Virus record (IMG/VR): IMGVR_UViG_3300002180_000656 | Span: 2,552 to 35,521 of that record | Reading direction: 5' to 3' (one strand) | From: a virus | DNA: 32,970 nucleotides | Part shown: in pieces, positions 24,082-30,076 of the stretch | Numbering within the stretch: position 1 is the stretch's first letter | Layout of the letters: each line of letters opens with the position of its first letter | The notes under the pieces: model-generated | Told to the model about the DNA's origin: nothing | Seen by the model: only the letters and a program-made list of their open reading frames with translations | Databases searched by the model: none | Translations under genes and position numbers: made by a program

Positions 24082-24537
24082 TCAGGGTTGTTCATTTTGC
24101 GCCTCTGCTGGCATGGCTTCCAGCCGCGTTCGCGCTTGGACCATGGCGTAAATCGCTTCGTCAATTTCGCAGATGGCCTGCACCCGCTCGTTGGCGCAGC
24201 TGGATTGCTCCGCAGCCAAAATGGCTGAAATCGCCTCGCCGCTTTCTTTGGCGATACTTCCAGCCTGAACCATCAGATTTTCATCAGTCACCACCACACG
24301 GCTTTCCAGCCGACGCGCCATCAAGCGGGTGACCGGATACCGACCAGACGCATCCTCCAGCGCTATGACATCCGCCAAGGTCCAATCCAGCTGACCGGAC
24401 GCCTTCTTACTGATGGTGCCCTTGCTGGCCCCAGCGCCCCACCGCGCATTGATTGATTCCGCGACGGCATCAAAGCAACCGAACCAATCCACAATGGATT
24501 TCATATTTGCGTGGGCGATTTTGCGTAGATCAAGCAT
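24082..24537 (-). CDS. CII-like phage regulatory protein
   Basis: 151 residues; AAAGGACATTGGC precedes the ATG. Residues 15-70 (FDAVAESINARWGAGASKGTISKKASGQLDWTLADVIALED) contain an HTH with a conserved (S/T)KGTISKK core that I know from CII-type regulators of alphaproteobacterial prophages. A helical C-terminal region (AISAILAAEQSS; ERVQAICEIDEAIYAMVQARTRLE) could mediate oligomerisation. It lies downstream of the Cro-like gene on the same strand, the lambda cro-cII order. A general prophage regulator is the safer description. Confidence 0.65.
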   Translation of the reverse strand: MLDLRKIAHANMKSIVDWFGCFDAVAESINARWGAGASKGTISKKASGQLDWTLADVIALEDASGRYPVTRLMARRLESRVVVTDENLMVQAGSIAKESGEAISAILAAEQSSCANERVQAICEIDEAIYAMVQARTRLEAMPAEAQNEQP

Positions 24538-24573
24538 GCCAATGTCCTTTCACCGAAAGGGCGCGTTGCCGGA

Positions 24574-24596
24574 CACGGGAAACCTCGTTTCCTGTG
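24574..24596 (-). promoter_or_regulatory. Hairpin between cro-like and cII-like genes
   Basis: CACGGGAAAC and GTTTCCTGTG pair over 10 positions (one G-U) with a 3-base loop. There is no T-run on either side, so a simple intrinsic terminator is unlikely. The position equals that of lambda tR1 or a processing site. Confidence 0.35.
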
Positions 24597-24657
24597 CAGA
24601 CGTTTGTGGGCGTGGCACAGTGGGTGCATGGAACGGAATATTGAACATTATCGAGCA

Positions 24658-24936
24658 TCAGCTGGCCTCCCTAACGGGTTCAGGCGGAATTTTATCGGGC
24701 TGCATTGGCGACTGGGGTTCATCTACTTTCTTAGGGTCGCCATTGACTCGAAAGTTGAAAAGTTCCCTTGGGCAAGCGATCCCCTTTTCGAGACACAGCT
24801 GCTCAAGCCCATCGAACCAAGAGGCCGAGAACTTGTTGGAAGCAACAGCATTGCTTACAGCCGTCACTCCTACATCAAAAAAGGTGGCGAGGCGTTGGCG
24901 ACCAATCTGGTCGCAGATATCTTTTGCTGTAGTCAT
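24658..24936 (-). CDS. Cro-like HTH regulator
   Basis: 92 residues from the ATG at 24936. AKDICDQIGRQRLATFFDVGVTAVSNAVASNKFSASW is an HTH with Cro/YdaS-like layout; the C-terminal third is a Pro/Asp/Lys-rich tail (NGDPKKVDEPQSPMQPDK). It is divergent from the XRE repressor with operators between them, so it should compete for the same sites to commit to lytic growth. Its likely promoter has TATAAT at 25010-25005 (minus strand) inside the operator cluster. No strong ribosome site is visible before the chosen ATG; a longer start at 24972 would lie within the operators. Confidence 0.7.
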   Translation of the reverse strand: MTTAKDICDQIGRQRLATFFDVGVTAVSNAVASNKFSASWFDGLEQLCLEKGIACPRELFNFRVNGDPKKVDEPQSPMQPDKIPPEPVREAS

Positions 24937-24949
24937 ATCATTTCGGATA

Positions 24950-24966
24950 ATCCATTTAAATTGGAT
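24950..24966. promoter_or_regulatory. Repressor operator A (17-bp palindrome)
   Basis: ATCCA-tttaaat-TGGAT, with one more matched base on each side. It lies 13 bases in front of the cro-like start and covers the -35 region of the probable repressor promoter. Confidence 0.7.
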
Positions 24967-24989
24967 TTGCAATATCCATTTGATAGAAT
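24961..24989 (+). promoter_or_regulatory. Candidate repressor promoter
   Basis: TTGGAT, 17-base spacer, TAGAAT. The start would fall about 15 bases before the repressor ATG at 25010, giving a very short leader. Operators A and C overlap its two ends, consistent with autoregulation. Confidence 0.4.
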
Positions 24990-25006
24990 ATTCAACTTTT
25001 GTGGAT
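24990..25006. promoter_or_regulatory. Repressor operator C (one-mismatch palindrome)
   Basis: ATTCA-acttttg-TGGAT, nine of ten arm positions identical to the consensus ATCCA-N7-TGGAT. Half-sites ATCCA (24974) and TGGAT (25026) flank it. It overlaps the TATAAT of the probable leftward promoter. Confidence 0.55.
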
Positions 25007-25009
25007 TAT

Positions 25010-25366
25010 ATGCGAAAACACAATATGGATATTGAAACTCAAGAAAGCCTAGCAAGGCACAACGACATGAGCATTGAGGCGAGCGCTATCCGGTTGATGG
25101 CCGCGCGCCTAATCACACCGTATAAAAAACAAAAAGACTTTGCCGACGCATGCGGAATTAGCATCACTTCGTACAACAATATGGAAAAAGGTGTGCAATT
25201 CCCCACCCGGCCCGTAATGTCCTATTTATTCCGCGCACACCGCATTGATTTCAATTTTTTGATGAATGGGAACTTTTCTCAGTTGCCGCAGGATGTTCAG
25301 GACGCGCTTTTCCCGATGCTAGAAGTCGCAAGCACTGAATGGGGTCGAAAAGCCAATTCAAGTTAA
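25010..25366 (+). CDS. Short XRE-family repressor (CI-like, no peptidase domain)
   Basis: 118 residues from the ATG at 25010, with a second in-frame ATG at 25025. HTH: YKKQKDFADACGISITSYNN followed by MEKGVQFPTRPVMSYLFRAHRIDFNFLMNG. No S24/LexA-like C-terminal domain, so it cannot undergo RecA-dependent self-cleavage; release from lysogeny must use another route. It is divergent from the Cro-like gene across the operator cluster. The same frame is open far upstream, but that part runs through operators and antisense to cro, with no ribosome site. Confidence 0.8.
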   Translation: MRKHNMDIETQESLARHNDMSIEASAIRLMAARLITPYKKQKDFADACGISITSYNNMEKGVQFPTRPVMSYLFRAHRIDFNFLMNGNFSQLPQDVQDALFPMLEVASTEWGRKANSS

Positions 25367-25494
25367 TGCCCAATTTGAGCGCCTGCTTTGCAATCCAAAA
25401 AACTCTGTGTCCCTTCATCCTTCACCTTTTCCCTGCTGAACCCAAATTGGCACAACCATACCATACAGAAAACAACCCTGCATTGAGCCGCCCC

Positions 25495-25523
25495 TTGCGT
25501 CAAGTTATGCGATAGTGTATCTA
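25495..25523 (+). promoter_or_regulatory. Candidate promoter of the second HTH gene
   Basis: TTGCGT, 17-base spacer, TATCTA, in the 184-base gap after the repressor. A TGGAT half-site (25546-25550) sits directly before the downstream start codon. Weak matches, so tentative. Confidence 0.3.
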
Positions 25524-25550
25524 ATATTTTTGATACTTGAGCATTTGGAT

Positions 25551-26231
25551 ATGGAAATTCACCAGAAGATTGAGGAACTTGTTGCCAAATCTGGTCAGAG
25601 CCTTAGACAAACTGCAATTGGCGCAGGATTGAATTACAGCACTTTACACAACGCAATAGACAAAAAACGAAAGATCAGTTTCGAAGATATTGCTGCGATT
25701 GCTGACTATTTCTCAGTGCCAATCAAGCATTTTGACAAACTCAGGACATCACAGGAAAATTCCAACCTCGCATCAACAGCTACCGCAGAAGCTCTACTCA
25801 ACTCCGCTCTAAAAAGCATTGAAACCGCTAAGCAGACAATTTCCAAAGAAATTTATGACATTTCTCTCGAGGCCTTTTTGGATTGGTGGTATGCCAATTC
25901 CGGCAGGCTTGAAAACTTTGAAGCTATCGCAAACCGTGTCGATATTTTTCACCCCCCTGATTCCGAAGCAAATGTCATCAACCCAGCATCGGTTGGAAGC
26001 AGCAGTCTTGCTGCAATCTGCTTTGAAATTGAACACCAAGACCAGCTTGCAAGAACTCTCGATGGTTTTACACCACAACTGAATATCGAACTTGTGAGAG
26101 CACACCACCGCGCACACCAAGAAGGTGAACCAGTGATCTCCCACCCATCCCTGAACGAGACCCTGTTAAACGGAAAAACGTTTCAACAGCAATATAGGCG
26201 GGGACTGACTGGCACCAATCTTCAAAGATGA
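25551..26231 (+). CDS. XRE-type HTH protein with unknown C-terminal (possibly sensor) domain
   Basis: 226 residues from the ATG at 25551 (MEIHQKIEELVAKSGQSLRQ). HTH at residues ~5-60: GQSLRQTAIGAGLNYSTLHN, then ISFEDIAAIADYFSVP. A linker helix (NSALKSIETAKQTISKE) leads to a ~120-residue domain beginning SLEAFLDWWYANSGRLENFE, with VDIFHPPDSEANVINPASVG and IELVRAHHRAHQEGEP. The second domain has a PAS-like cadence, but I cannot assign it. The gene is AT-rich with codon use unlike the late genes. It lacks an S24 domain too. It may sense a signal that governs induction. Confidence 0.7.
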   Translation: MEIHQKIEELVAKSGQSLRQTAIGAGLNYSTLHNAIDKKRKISFEDIAAIADYFSVPIKHFDKLRTSQENSNLASTATAEALLNSALKSIETAKQTISKEIYDISLEAFLDWWYANSGRLENFEAIANRVDIFHPPDSEANVINPASVGSSSLAAICFEIEHQDQLARTLDGFTPQLNIELVRAHHRAHQEGEPVISHPSLNETLLNGKTFQQQYRRGLTGTNLQR

Positions 26232-26256
26232 CGGAACCACAATGATTGTGAATTTT

Positions 26257-26940
26257 TCACAGTTCATGTCCGTGCCGAAGCTCTGACACAATAACATGTT
26301 CCAGATCCGCGCGGCTTACACCAACAAACCACTCACTGCTGGCGCGCACCTCCGGAGCTGGTTCGCTCCATATCTGTGCATTCGGGATTGATCTAGTAAA
26401 TCCGTAAACCAAATCCAACCGCGCCTTCATATGCCGGTCCGGTATAAAAGCATACATCCAATCCACATCCCACTCTGCCACCACCAATAATTGCAGCATC
26501 CGCATCAAGGCCTTTAGGATTTTGCGCTGACCCCGGCTTTGCTTCTTGAAGTGAAGTTCACCGATATACGCAAGTTTGCCCGATACCTCATCGCCAAGTG
26601 GTTTTGCTATGTGCCGAATCGTCGGCCTATTTTGGTTCGGAAAATGATTGCTGGCCGTTCGCTTCAAATAGTGATCAAATCTCTCGCGCCCGATGTCCTG
26701 TAAAAGAGCAGCGACACCACCGATGTACTCATCACCTTGCTTAATGAACAGCCAAAATGCCGTATTTTTAGTGTGGTCATTCCGAGTTACCGACAAACCA
26801 GGCATCTGAAAGCTTCGCCCCGTTTCTAGTGCAATGCTAGGAACCGCTTCAAAATCATCGACGTAGTCCAATTCATAGCCTGCTTCGGAAATGATTGAAT
26901 TATAGACAGCTCCGGCTTTCAGTATGTCCAACTTGTTCAT
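26257..26940 (-). CDS. Unknown protein, possible GNAT-type acyltransferase fold
   Basis: 227 residues; AGGA lies seven bases before the ATG. Central AYIGELHFKKQSRGQRKILKALM resembles the beta4-loop-helix of GNAT enzymes (Gln/Arg-xx-Gly), followed by WMYAFIPDRHMKARLDLVYGF, which fits the next strand and helix. Assignment is uncertain. The gene is AT-rich, on the opposite strand to and convergent with the HTH gene, with its own start near the rightward operators; this is typical of a lysogenic conversion cargo gene. No terminator of good quality is seen between the two convergent genes. Confidence 0.6.
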   Translation of the reverse strand: MNKLDILKAGAVYNSIISEAGYELDYVDDFEAVPSIALETGRSFQMPGLSVTRNDHTKNTAFWLFIKQGDEYIGGVAALLQDIGRERFDHYLKRTASNHFPNQNRPTIRHIAKPLGDEVSGKLAYIGELHFKKQSRGQRKILKALMRMLQLLVVAEWDVDWMYAFIPDRHMKARLDLVYGFTRSIPNAQIWSEPAPEVRASSEWFVGVSRADLEHVIVSELRHGHEL

Positions 26941-27028
26941 GTTTGTTCCTGGATAACTGCCACTCTTACCTGCTACACCAAAGTATTCAATTAAACCACG
27001 GAAAGCGCCTCACCCCACCCTTATTGAA

Positions 27029-27058
27029 TTGACCCGTTAAGATAATATCCATTTTATT
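27029..27058 (+). promoter_or_regulatory. Candidate promoter of the rightward early operon
   Basis: TTGACC, 18-base spacer, TTTATT (or 17 with TTTTAT). Operator E covers the -10 region and operator F follows it, as expected for a repressed early promoter. It lies within the 193-base gap 26941-27133, which holds no supported gene. Confidence 0.45.
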
Positions 27059-27063
27059 TGGAT
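27047..27063. promoter_or_regulatory. Repressor operator E (17-bp palindrome)
   Basis: ATCCA-ttttatt-TGGAT, exact match to the arms of operator A. It overlaps the -10 of the candidate rightward promoter. Confidence 0.7.
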
Positions 27064-27076
27064 TATTTATTTGCAT

Positions 27077-27093
27077 ATCCATTTTTATTGGAT
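27077..27093. promoter_or_regulatory. Repressor operator F (17-bp palindrome)
   Basis: ATCCA-tttttat-TGGAT, exact arms, 30 bp from operator E (about three helical turns, so on the same face), which would allow cooperative binding. Confidence 0.7.
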
Positions 27094-27133
27094 TACTTAA
27101 TGCCTCATACCCACCAACAAAGGGAATGAGAAT

Positions 27134-27487
27134 ATGACCAAGCCAATACTCACAATGACACCCATTCCCTGGCCACCTTGCCGCATTGCGATGCTGCAAA
27201 AACAGAAATTGGACCGTGCCCGCGAAATTATCCGTGGCGGTCGCCCCAAGGGCCACACCTCTGACGACATCCAGATTGCCGCCAGTGCCATCGCCCGCCT
27301 GTCACCTCACCAATATGAAGCCGACTGCGCCCGTGATGCGCTGGCCAGCATAACCGCAGGCCGCTGGAAGCTGCGCCATTCCGTTGCCACACTGGCCACC
27401 TGTGCCCTCGCCGCAGTCATTGGCCACACAGCCCTGCGCACCGCGCTGGAAGTCACCGACATGCTGACACGTTTCGGGGGGGTGTGA
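27134..27487 (+). CDS. Unknown early protein, first gene of rightward operon
   Basis: 117 residues; AGGGAATGAG precedes the ATG. Basic N-terminal part (KLDRAREIIRGGRPKG), then an Ala-rich helical region (SDDIQIAASAIARLSPHQYEADCARDALA) and a hydrophobic C-terminal segment (VATLATCALAAVIGHTAL). The last could be a membrane helix or a core helix. No family recognised. It is the first open frame after the operator pair and so is probably immediate-early. Confidence 0.65.
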   Translation: MTKPILTMTPIPWPPCRIAMLQKQKLDRAREIIRGGRPKGHTSDDIQIAASAIARLSPHQYEADCARDALASITAGRWKLRHSVATLATCALAAVIGHTALRTALEVTDMLTRFGGV

Positions 27488-27678
27488 TGGCCCATCAAAT
27501 CCCAGAAATTGACGCCACAGCTAAAGCGTTTCTTGCTGCGGTCGATACTACCGCAACAGACACCTGCGTCAATTGCGCGATTGAAGCGGCCAAAGCCATG
27601 CAAGCATCACTCGATATCCTAATTCGACAGATTCAAGAAGCGCGTGAAGCCAAGGAAAACAAGCGAGGTATGAATTAA
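27487..27678 (+). CDS. Small unknown early protein
   Basis: 63 residues, TGATG-coupled to the gene before and overlapping the next ATG by one base. Helical and charged (AIEAAKAMQASLDILIRQIQEAREAKENK), with DTCVNCAI giving a CxxC. No family recognised; real by position in a tightly packed operon. Confidence 0.6.
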   Translation: MAHQIPEIDATAKAFLAAVDTTATDTCVNCAIEAAKAMQASLDILIRQIQEAREAKENKRGMN

Positions 27679-28037
27679 TGACCATGCACCAACTGCACCA
27701 ACTGCACCAACTGCACGACTGCCTAACCGCCTTTCTGGCACGTATTAAGCCGCTTGATGGCACCGATCTGCATGACACATTCGTCGGCGAAGTGATCAGA
27801 ACGGGCGGCACCTACATGGACCCGCCCAAGGGCGATGACGCCACCAGCCATCTATTTGAAATCAGCCTGCACAACGTGGTCGGGCGCGGCGATAACCCGC
27901 AACAGGCCTTCGCCGACTGGACAAAGGCTGCGCAACGCATGGCCAAGCGCATGCTGGATGACCCCATTTCGGGCGCATCGCAAAGCGATACCCCTGTCGG
28001 GCAACGCGCCCCTTCAAATGAAGGGGCGCTGGCATGA
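27678..28037 (+). CDS. Unknown early protein with N-terminal His-Gln-Leu repeats
   Basis: 119 residues. Starts MTMHQLHQLHQLHDCLTAFL: the HQL unit is encoded by three exact copies of CACCAACTG (27687-27713), so the length of this stretch may vary by slippage in multiples of three codons. The second ATG, at 27684, is an alternative start. The middle (TFVGEVIRTGGTYMDPPKGDDATSHLFEISLHNVVGRG) is beta-like, then NPQQAFADWTKAAQRMAKRML is a helix. Function unknown. Confidence 0.65.
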   Translation: MTMHQLHQLHQLHDCLTAFLARIKPLDGTDLHDTFVGEVIRTGGTYMDPPKGDDATSHLFEISLHNVVGRGDNPQQAFADWTKAAQRMAKRMLDDPISGASQSDTPVGQRAPSNEGALA

Positions 28038-28315
28038 CCCACCCCTTTCAATCAGACAACCGCCCGCCACTCACATCCTGCGCCCCTGACAGCGCGGACA
28101 CAGACGATGTGAGCGGCGCACTTGCGGGCGGGGCAGCAGATGCACACCCCGCCCGTCCTTTACAAACAACAGGCGGGAACCCTCCCCCCGCCTTGGGGGC
28201 GCGGACTCACGGAACAAACCGCTACCCCCCAGAAATTCCCGACCTGACCTACGCAGTTCGCGGCCTGACACTTATAGCAGCGGCAATCGCCGCCGCCCTT
28301 TGGTGGCTGTTGTGA
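28034..28315 (+). CDS. Small membrane protein, unknown
   Basis: 93 residues, ATGA overlap with the gene before. About 65 residues of Pro/Ala/Gly-rich, low-complexity soluble sequence, then a single C-terminal hydrophobic helix (GLTLIAAAIAAALWWLL) ending at the stop: a tail-anchored topology. Low-complexity sequence lowers my certainty, but overlaps on both sides support expression. Confidence 0.55.
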   Translation: MTHPFQSDNRPPLTSCAPDSADTDDVSGALAGGAADAHPARPLQTTGGNPPPALGARTHGTNRYPPEIPDLTYAVRGLTLIAAAIAAALWWLL

Positions 28316-28596
28316 ATGTTGTCCAAGGTAAACCACAGCAGAAATTCGATGACCTGCCACCCGCTCAACAGGCTGGCATTCTTTGCAACGATCCCTGCTT
28401 TCAGAGGTTCGCAGCCACCCGCAGCGGCATGCCCGGCAAACAATTCAGCGCCACAGCCGCCGCAGAATACCTGCGCATCATTTGCCAGATCGACAGTCGC
28501 CGCCAACTCAACAGCAGCGGCCCAGCCCAAAACCAATTCCAAGCCCTGCGCACAGAATTCGACGTATGGGCCGGAAAAATCGCAGCCCAACGTTAG
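28312..28596 (+). CDS. Conserved-looking early phage protein, unknown
   Basis: 94 residues, GTG start overlapping the previous stop (GTGA). KFDDLPPAQQAGILCNDPCFQRFAA and AAEYLRIICQIDSRRQLNS with EFDVWAGKIA form a compact helical protein that I associate with early regions of Rhodobacterales phages. Function unknown. Two cysteines (CNDPC) lie close together. Confidence 0.65.
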   Translation: MNVVQGKPQQKFDDLPPAQQAGILCNDPCFQRFAATRSGMPGKQFSATAAAEYLRIICQIDSRRQLNSSGPAQNQFQALRTEFDVWAGKIAAQR

Positions 28597-28614
28597 AAAA
28601 GGAACCATCCAGTG

Positions 28615-28716
28615 ATGACCAAACACAAACCCCCAGCCCAAATCAACAAACCCGAAAAAGCCTTCGATGCCGCCTTCAAAGAGGCCGTTGAAGGAGCCAC
28701 AGAGGCGAAATCATGA
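28615..28716 (+). CDS. 33-codon small gene
   Basis: MTKHKPPAQINKPEKAFDAA and a short helical continuation, 33 residues. AAAAGGAACC lies about ten bases upstream, and the stop overlaps the next ATG (ATGA), which together make it likely to be translated. It may act mainly to couple translation into the DUF4326 gene. Confidence 0.5.
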   Translation: MTKHKPPAQINKPEKAFDAAFKEAVEGATEAKS

Positions 28717-29054
28717 GCGCCCACAAACGCATCCAACTCAAACGCACCAAGGGCTGGCGCAAGCCAAAAGACGCTGCTGTCGTTGCCCGCCCCTCGCGAT
28801 TTGGAAACCCGTATATCGTGGGCGTGCATGGCGATGCACAACGCTGTGTTGATCTTTATCGGGCAGCAATGACTGGCTTGCACATCAACAACAAACCACC
28901 CCACCCGCCCGTGATCGGCGTGATCCAAGCGCAAGACAATCTGCTAACCTATGGCCACGAGTTGCGCGGCAAAGACCTCGCTTGCTGGTGCGCACTTGAT
29001 CAACCCTGTCATGCCGACGTGCTGCTGGAAATCGTAAATGAGGTGACATCATGA
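28713..29054 (+). CDS. DUF4326 protein
   Basis: 113 residues. RIQLKRTKGWRKPKDAAVVARPSRFGNPY, then YGHELRGKDLACWCAL and QPCHADVLLEI are the DUF4326 pattern. The conserved Cys and His suggest metal or nucleotide binding, but the biochemical role is not known to me. ATGA overlaps couple it to the genes on both sides, so it belongs to the same unit as the Gp37/Gp68 and methyltransferase genes. Confidence 0.85.
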   Translation: MSAHKRIQLKRTKGWRKPKDAAVVARPSRFGNPYIVGVHGDAQRCVDLYRAAMTGLHINNKPPHPPVIGVIQAQDNLLTYGHELRGKDLACWCALDQPCHADVLLEIVNEVTS

Positions 29055-30076
29055 CCAAAATCAAATGGACCGACAAATCGTGGAATCCCATAGTGGGTTG
29101 CTCAATCGCCACCAAGGGCTGCACAAATTGCTATGCGATGAACATGGCAGGCCGCATTCAAAAGATGAACCGGACAAACGAACAAACCGGATATGTGAAT
29201 CACTATGACGGCACCACCAAGGTTGTGAATGGCACAACAGTTTGGTCCGGCAAGGTCGCACTGGCACCCGACAAAACCCTGCGCGCGCCCTTGGGCCGCA
29301 AAAAGCCGACCATGTATTTTGTCAACTCAATGGGTGATCTGTTTCACGAAGACGTGCCGGATGAATGGATCGACCGCGTGTTCGCCGTGATGGCCCTATG
29401 CCCGCAACACACCTTCCAGATATTGACGAAACGGGCCGAGCGGATGCGGGAATATCTGAGTAAAGAGCATAAGCCACATCATATTAATGGGGCCATTGGT
29501 GGCTTGTGGTTTGACCACATTATTGAAGACCTGCCGAGCGACCTTAACAAACCACACTTGCCCCTGCCCAACGTATGGCTTGGTGTATCTGCCGAGGATC
29601 AGGCAACCGCCGATAAACGCATCCCGCACCTGTTGGAAACCCCAGCCGCGATCAGGTTTGTCAGCGCGGAACCGATGTTGGGGGCGGTCGATATTTCGCC
29701 ATGGATTCACAACCCAGCGTGCCGTGCCTTTGACCCTAAAGTTTGCACATGTGATCCAGATGACGTTTATCCCAACCTCGACTGGGTGATCTGTGGCGGC
29801 GAAAGCGGCCCGAACGCGCGGCCCATGCACCCTGACTGGGCACGGTCCCTGCGCGATCAATGCGTGGCCGCTGGTGTGCCGTATTTCTTCAAGCAATGGG
29901 GGGCGTGGAAGCCTATCCCAGACGATAGTCACCCGATCTATTTCACCAATAGCAGTGGATCAGTTCGGTCGGTCACGTTTCCTGATGGCGCTACGCTCGT
30001 TAACAACGCAACCAAAGAGGCTGAAATAATGCTTGACGGGCGCGTGTGGGAACAAATGCCGGAGGTGGGGGCGTGA
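29051..30076 (+). CDS. Gp37/Gp68 family protein (DUF5131, radical-SAM-like)
   Basis: 341 residues. IKWTDKSWNPIVGCSIATKG then CTNCYAM gives Cys17, Cys24 and Cys27, a CxxxxxxCxxC cluster where radical SAM enzymes bind Fe-S. PTMYFVNSMGDLFHEDVPDEW, FQILTKRAERMREY, NVWLGVSAED, RFVSAEPMLG and WVICGGESGPNARP are the family's ordered motifs. The substrate is unknown; a nucleic-acid modification is plausible given the methyltransferase that follows. Overlaps couple it to both neighbours. Compared with relatives, it carries a C-terminal extension (~residues 295-341). Confidence 0.88.
   Translation: MTKIKWTDKSWNPIVGCSIATKGCTNCYAMNMAGRIQKMNRTNEQTGYVNHYDGTTKVVNGTTVWSGKVALAPDKTLRAPLGRKKPTMYFVNSMGDLFHEDVPDEWIDRVFAVMALCPQHTFQILTKRAERMREYLSKEHKPHHINGAIGGLWFDHIIEDLPSDLNKPHLPLPNVWLGVSAEDQATADKRIPHLLETPAAIRFVSAEPMLGAVDISPWIHNPACRAFDPKVCTCDPDDVYPNLDWVICGGESGPNARPMHPDWARSLRDQCVAAGVPYFFKQWGAWKPIPDDSHPIYFTNSSGSVRSVTFPDGATLVNNATKEAEIMLDGRVWEQMPEVGA

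Noticed and set aside
24413-25009. Long N-terminal extension of the repressor frame (about 200 codons on the plus strand)
   Set aside because: It runs antisense through the CII-like and Cro-like genes and the operators, has no ribosome site, and does not look like protein. The open frame is fortuitous; the repressor starts at 25010 or 25025.
26238-26255. Hairpin CACAA-TGA-TTGTG followed by AATTTTT between convergent genes
   Set aside because: Five weak base pairs and a 3-base loop; too poor to call a terminator.
26987-27291. Minus-strand open frames across the rightward operators
   Set aside because: They are antisense to the first early gene and to AT-rich operators, with no ribosome site or protein character.
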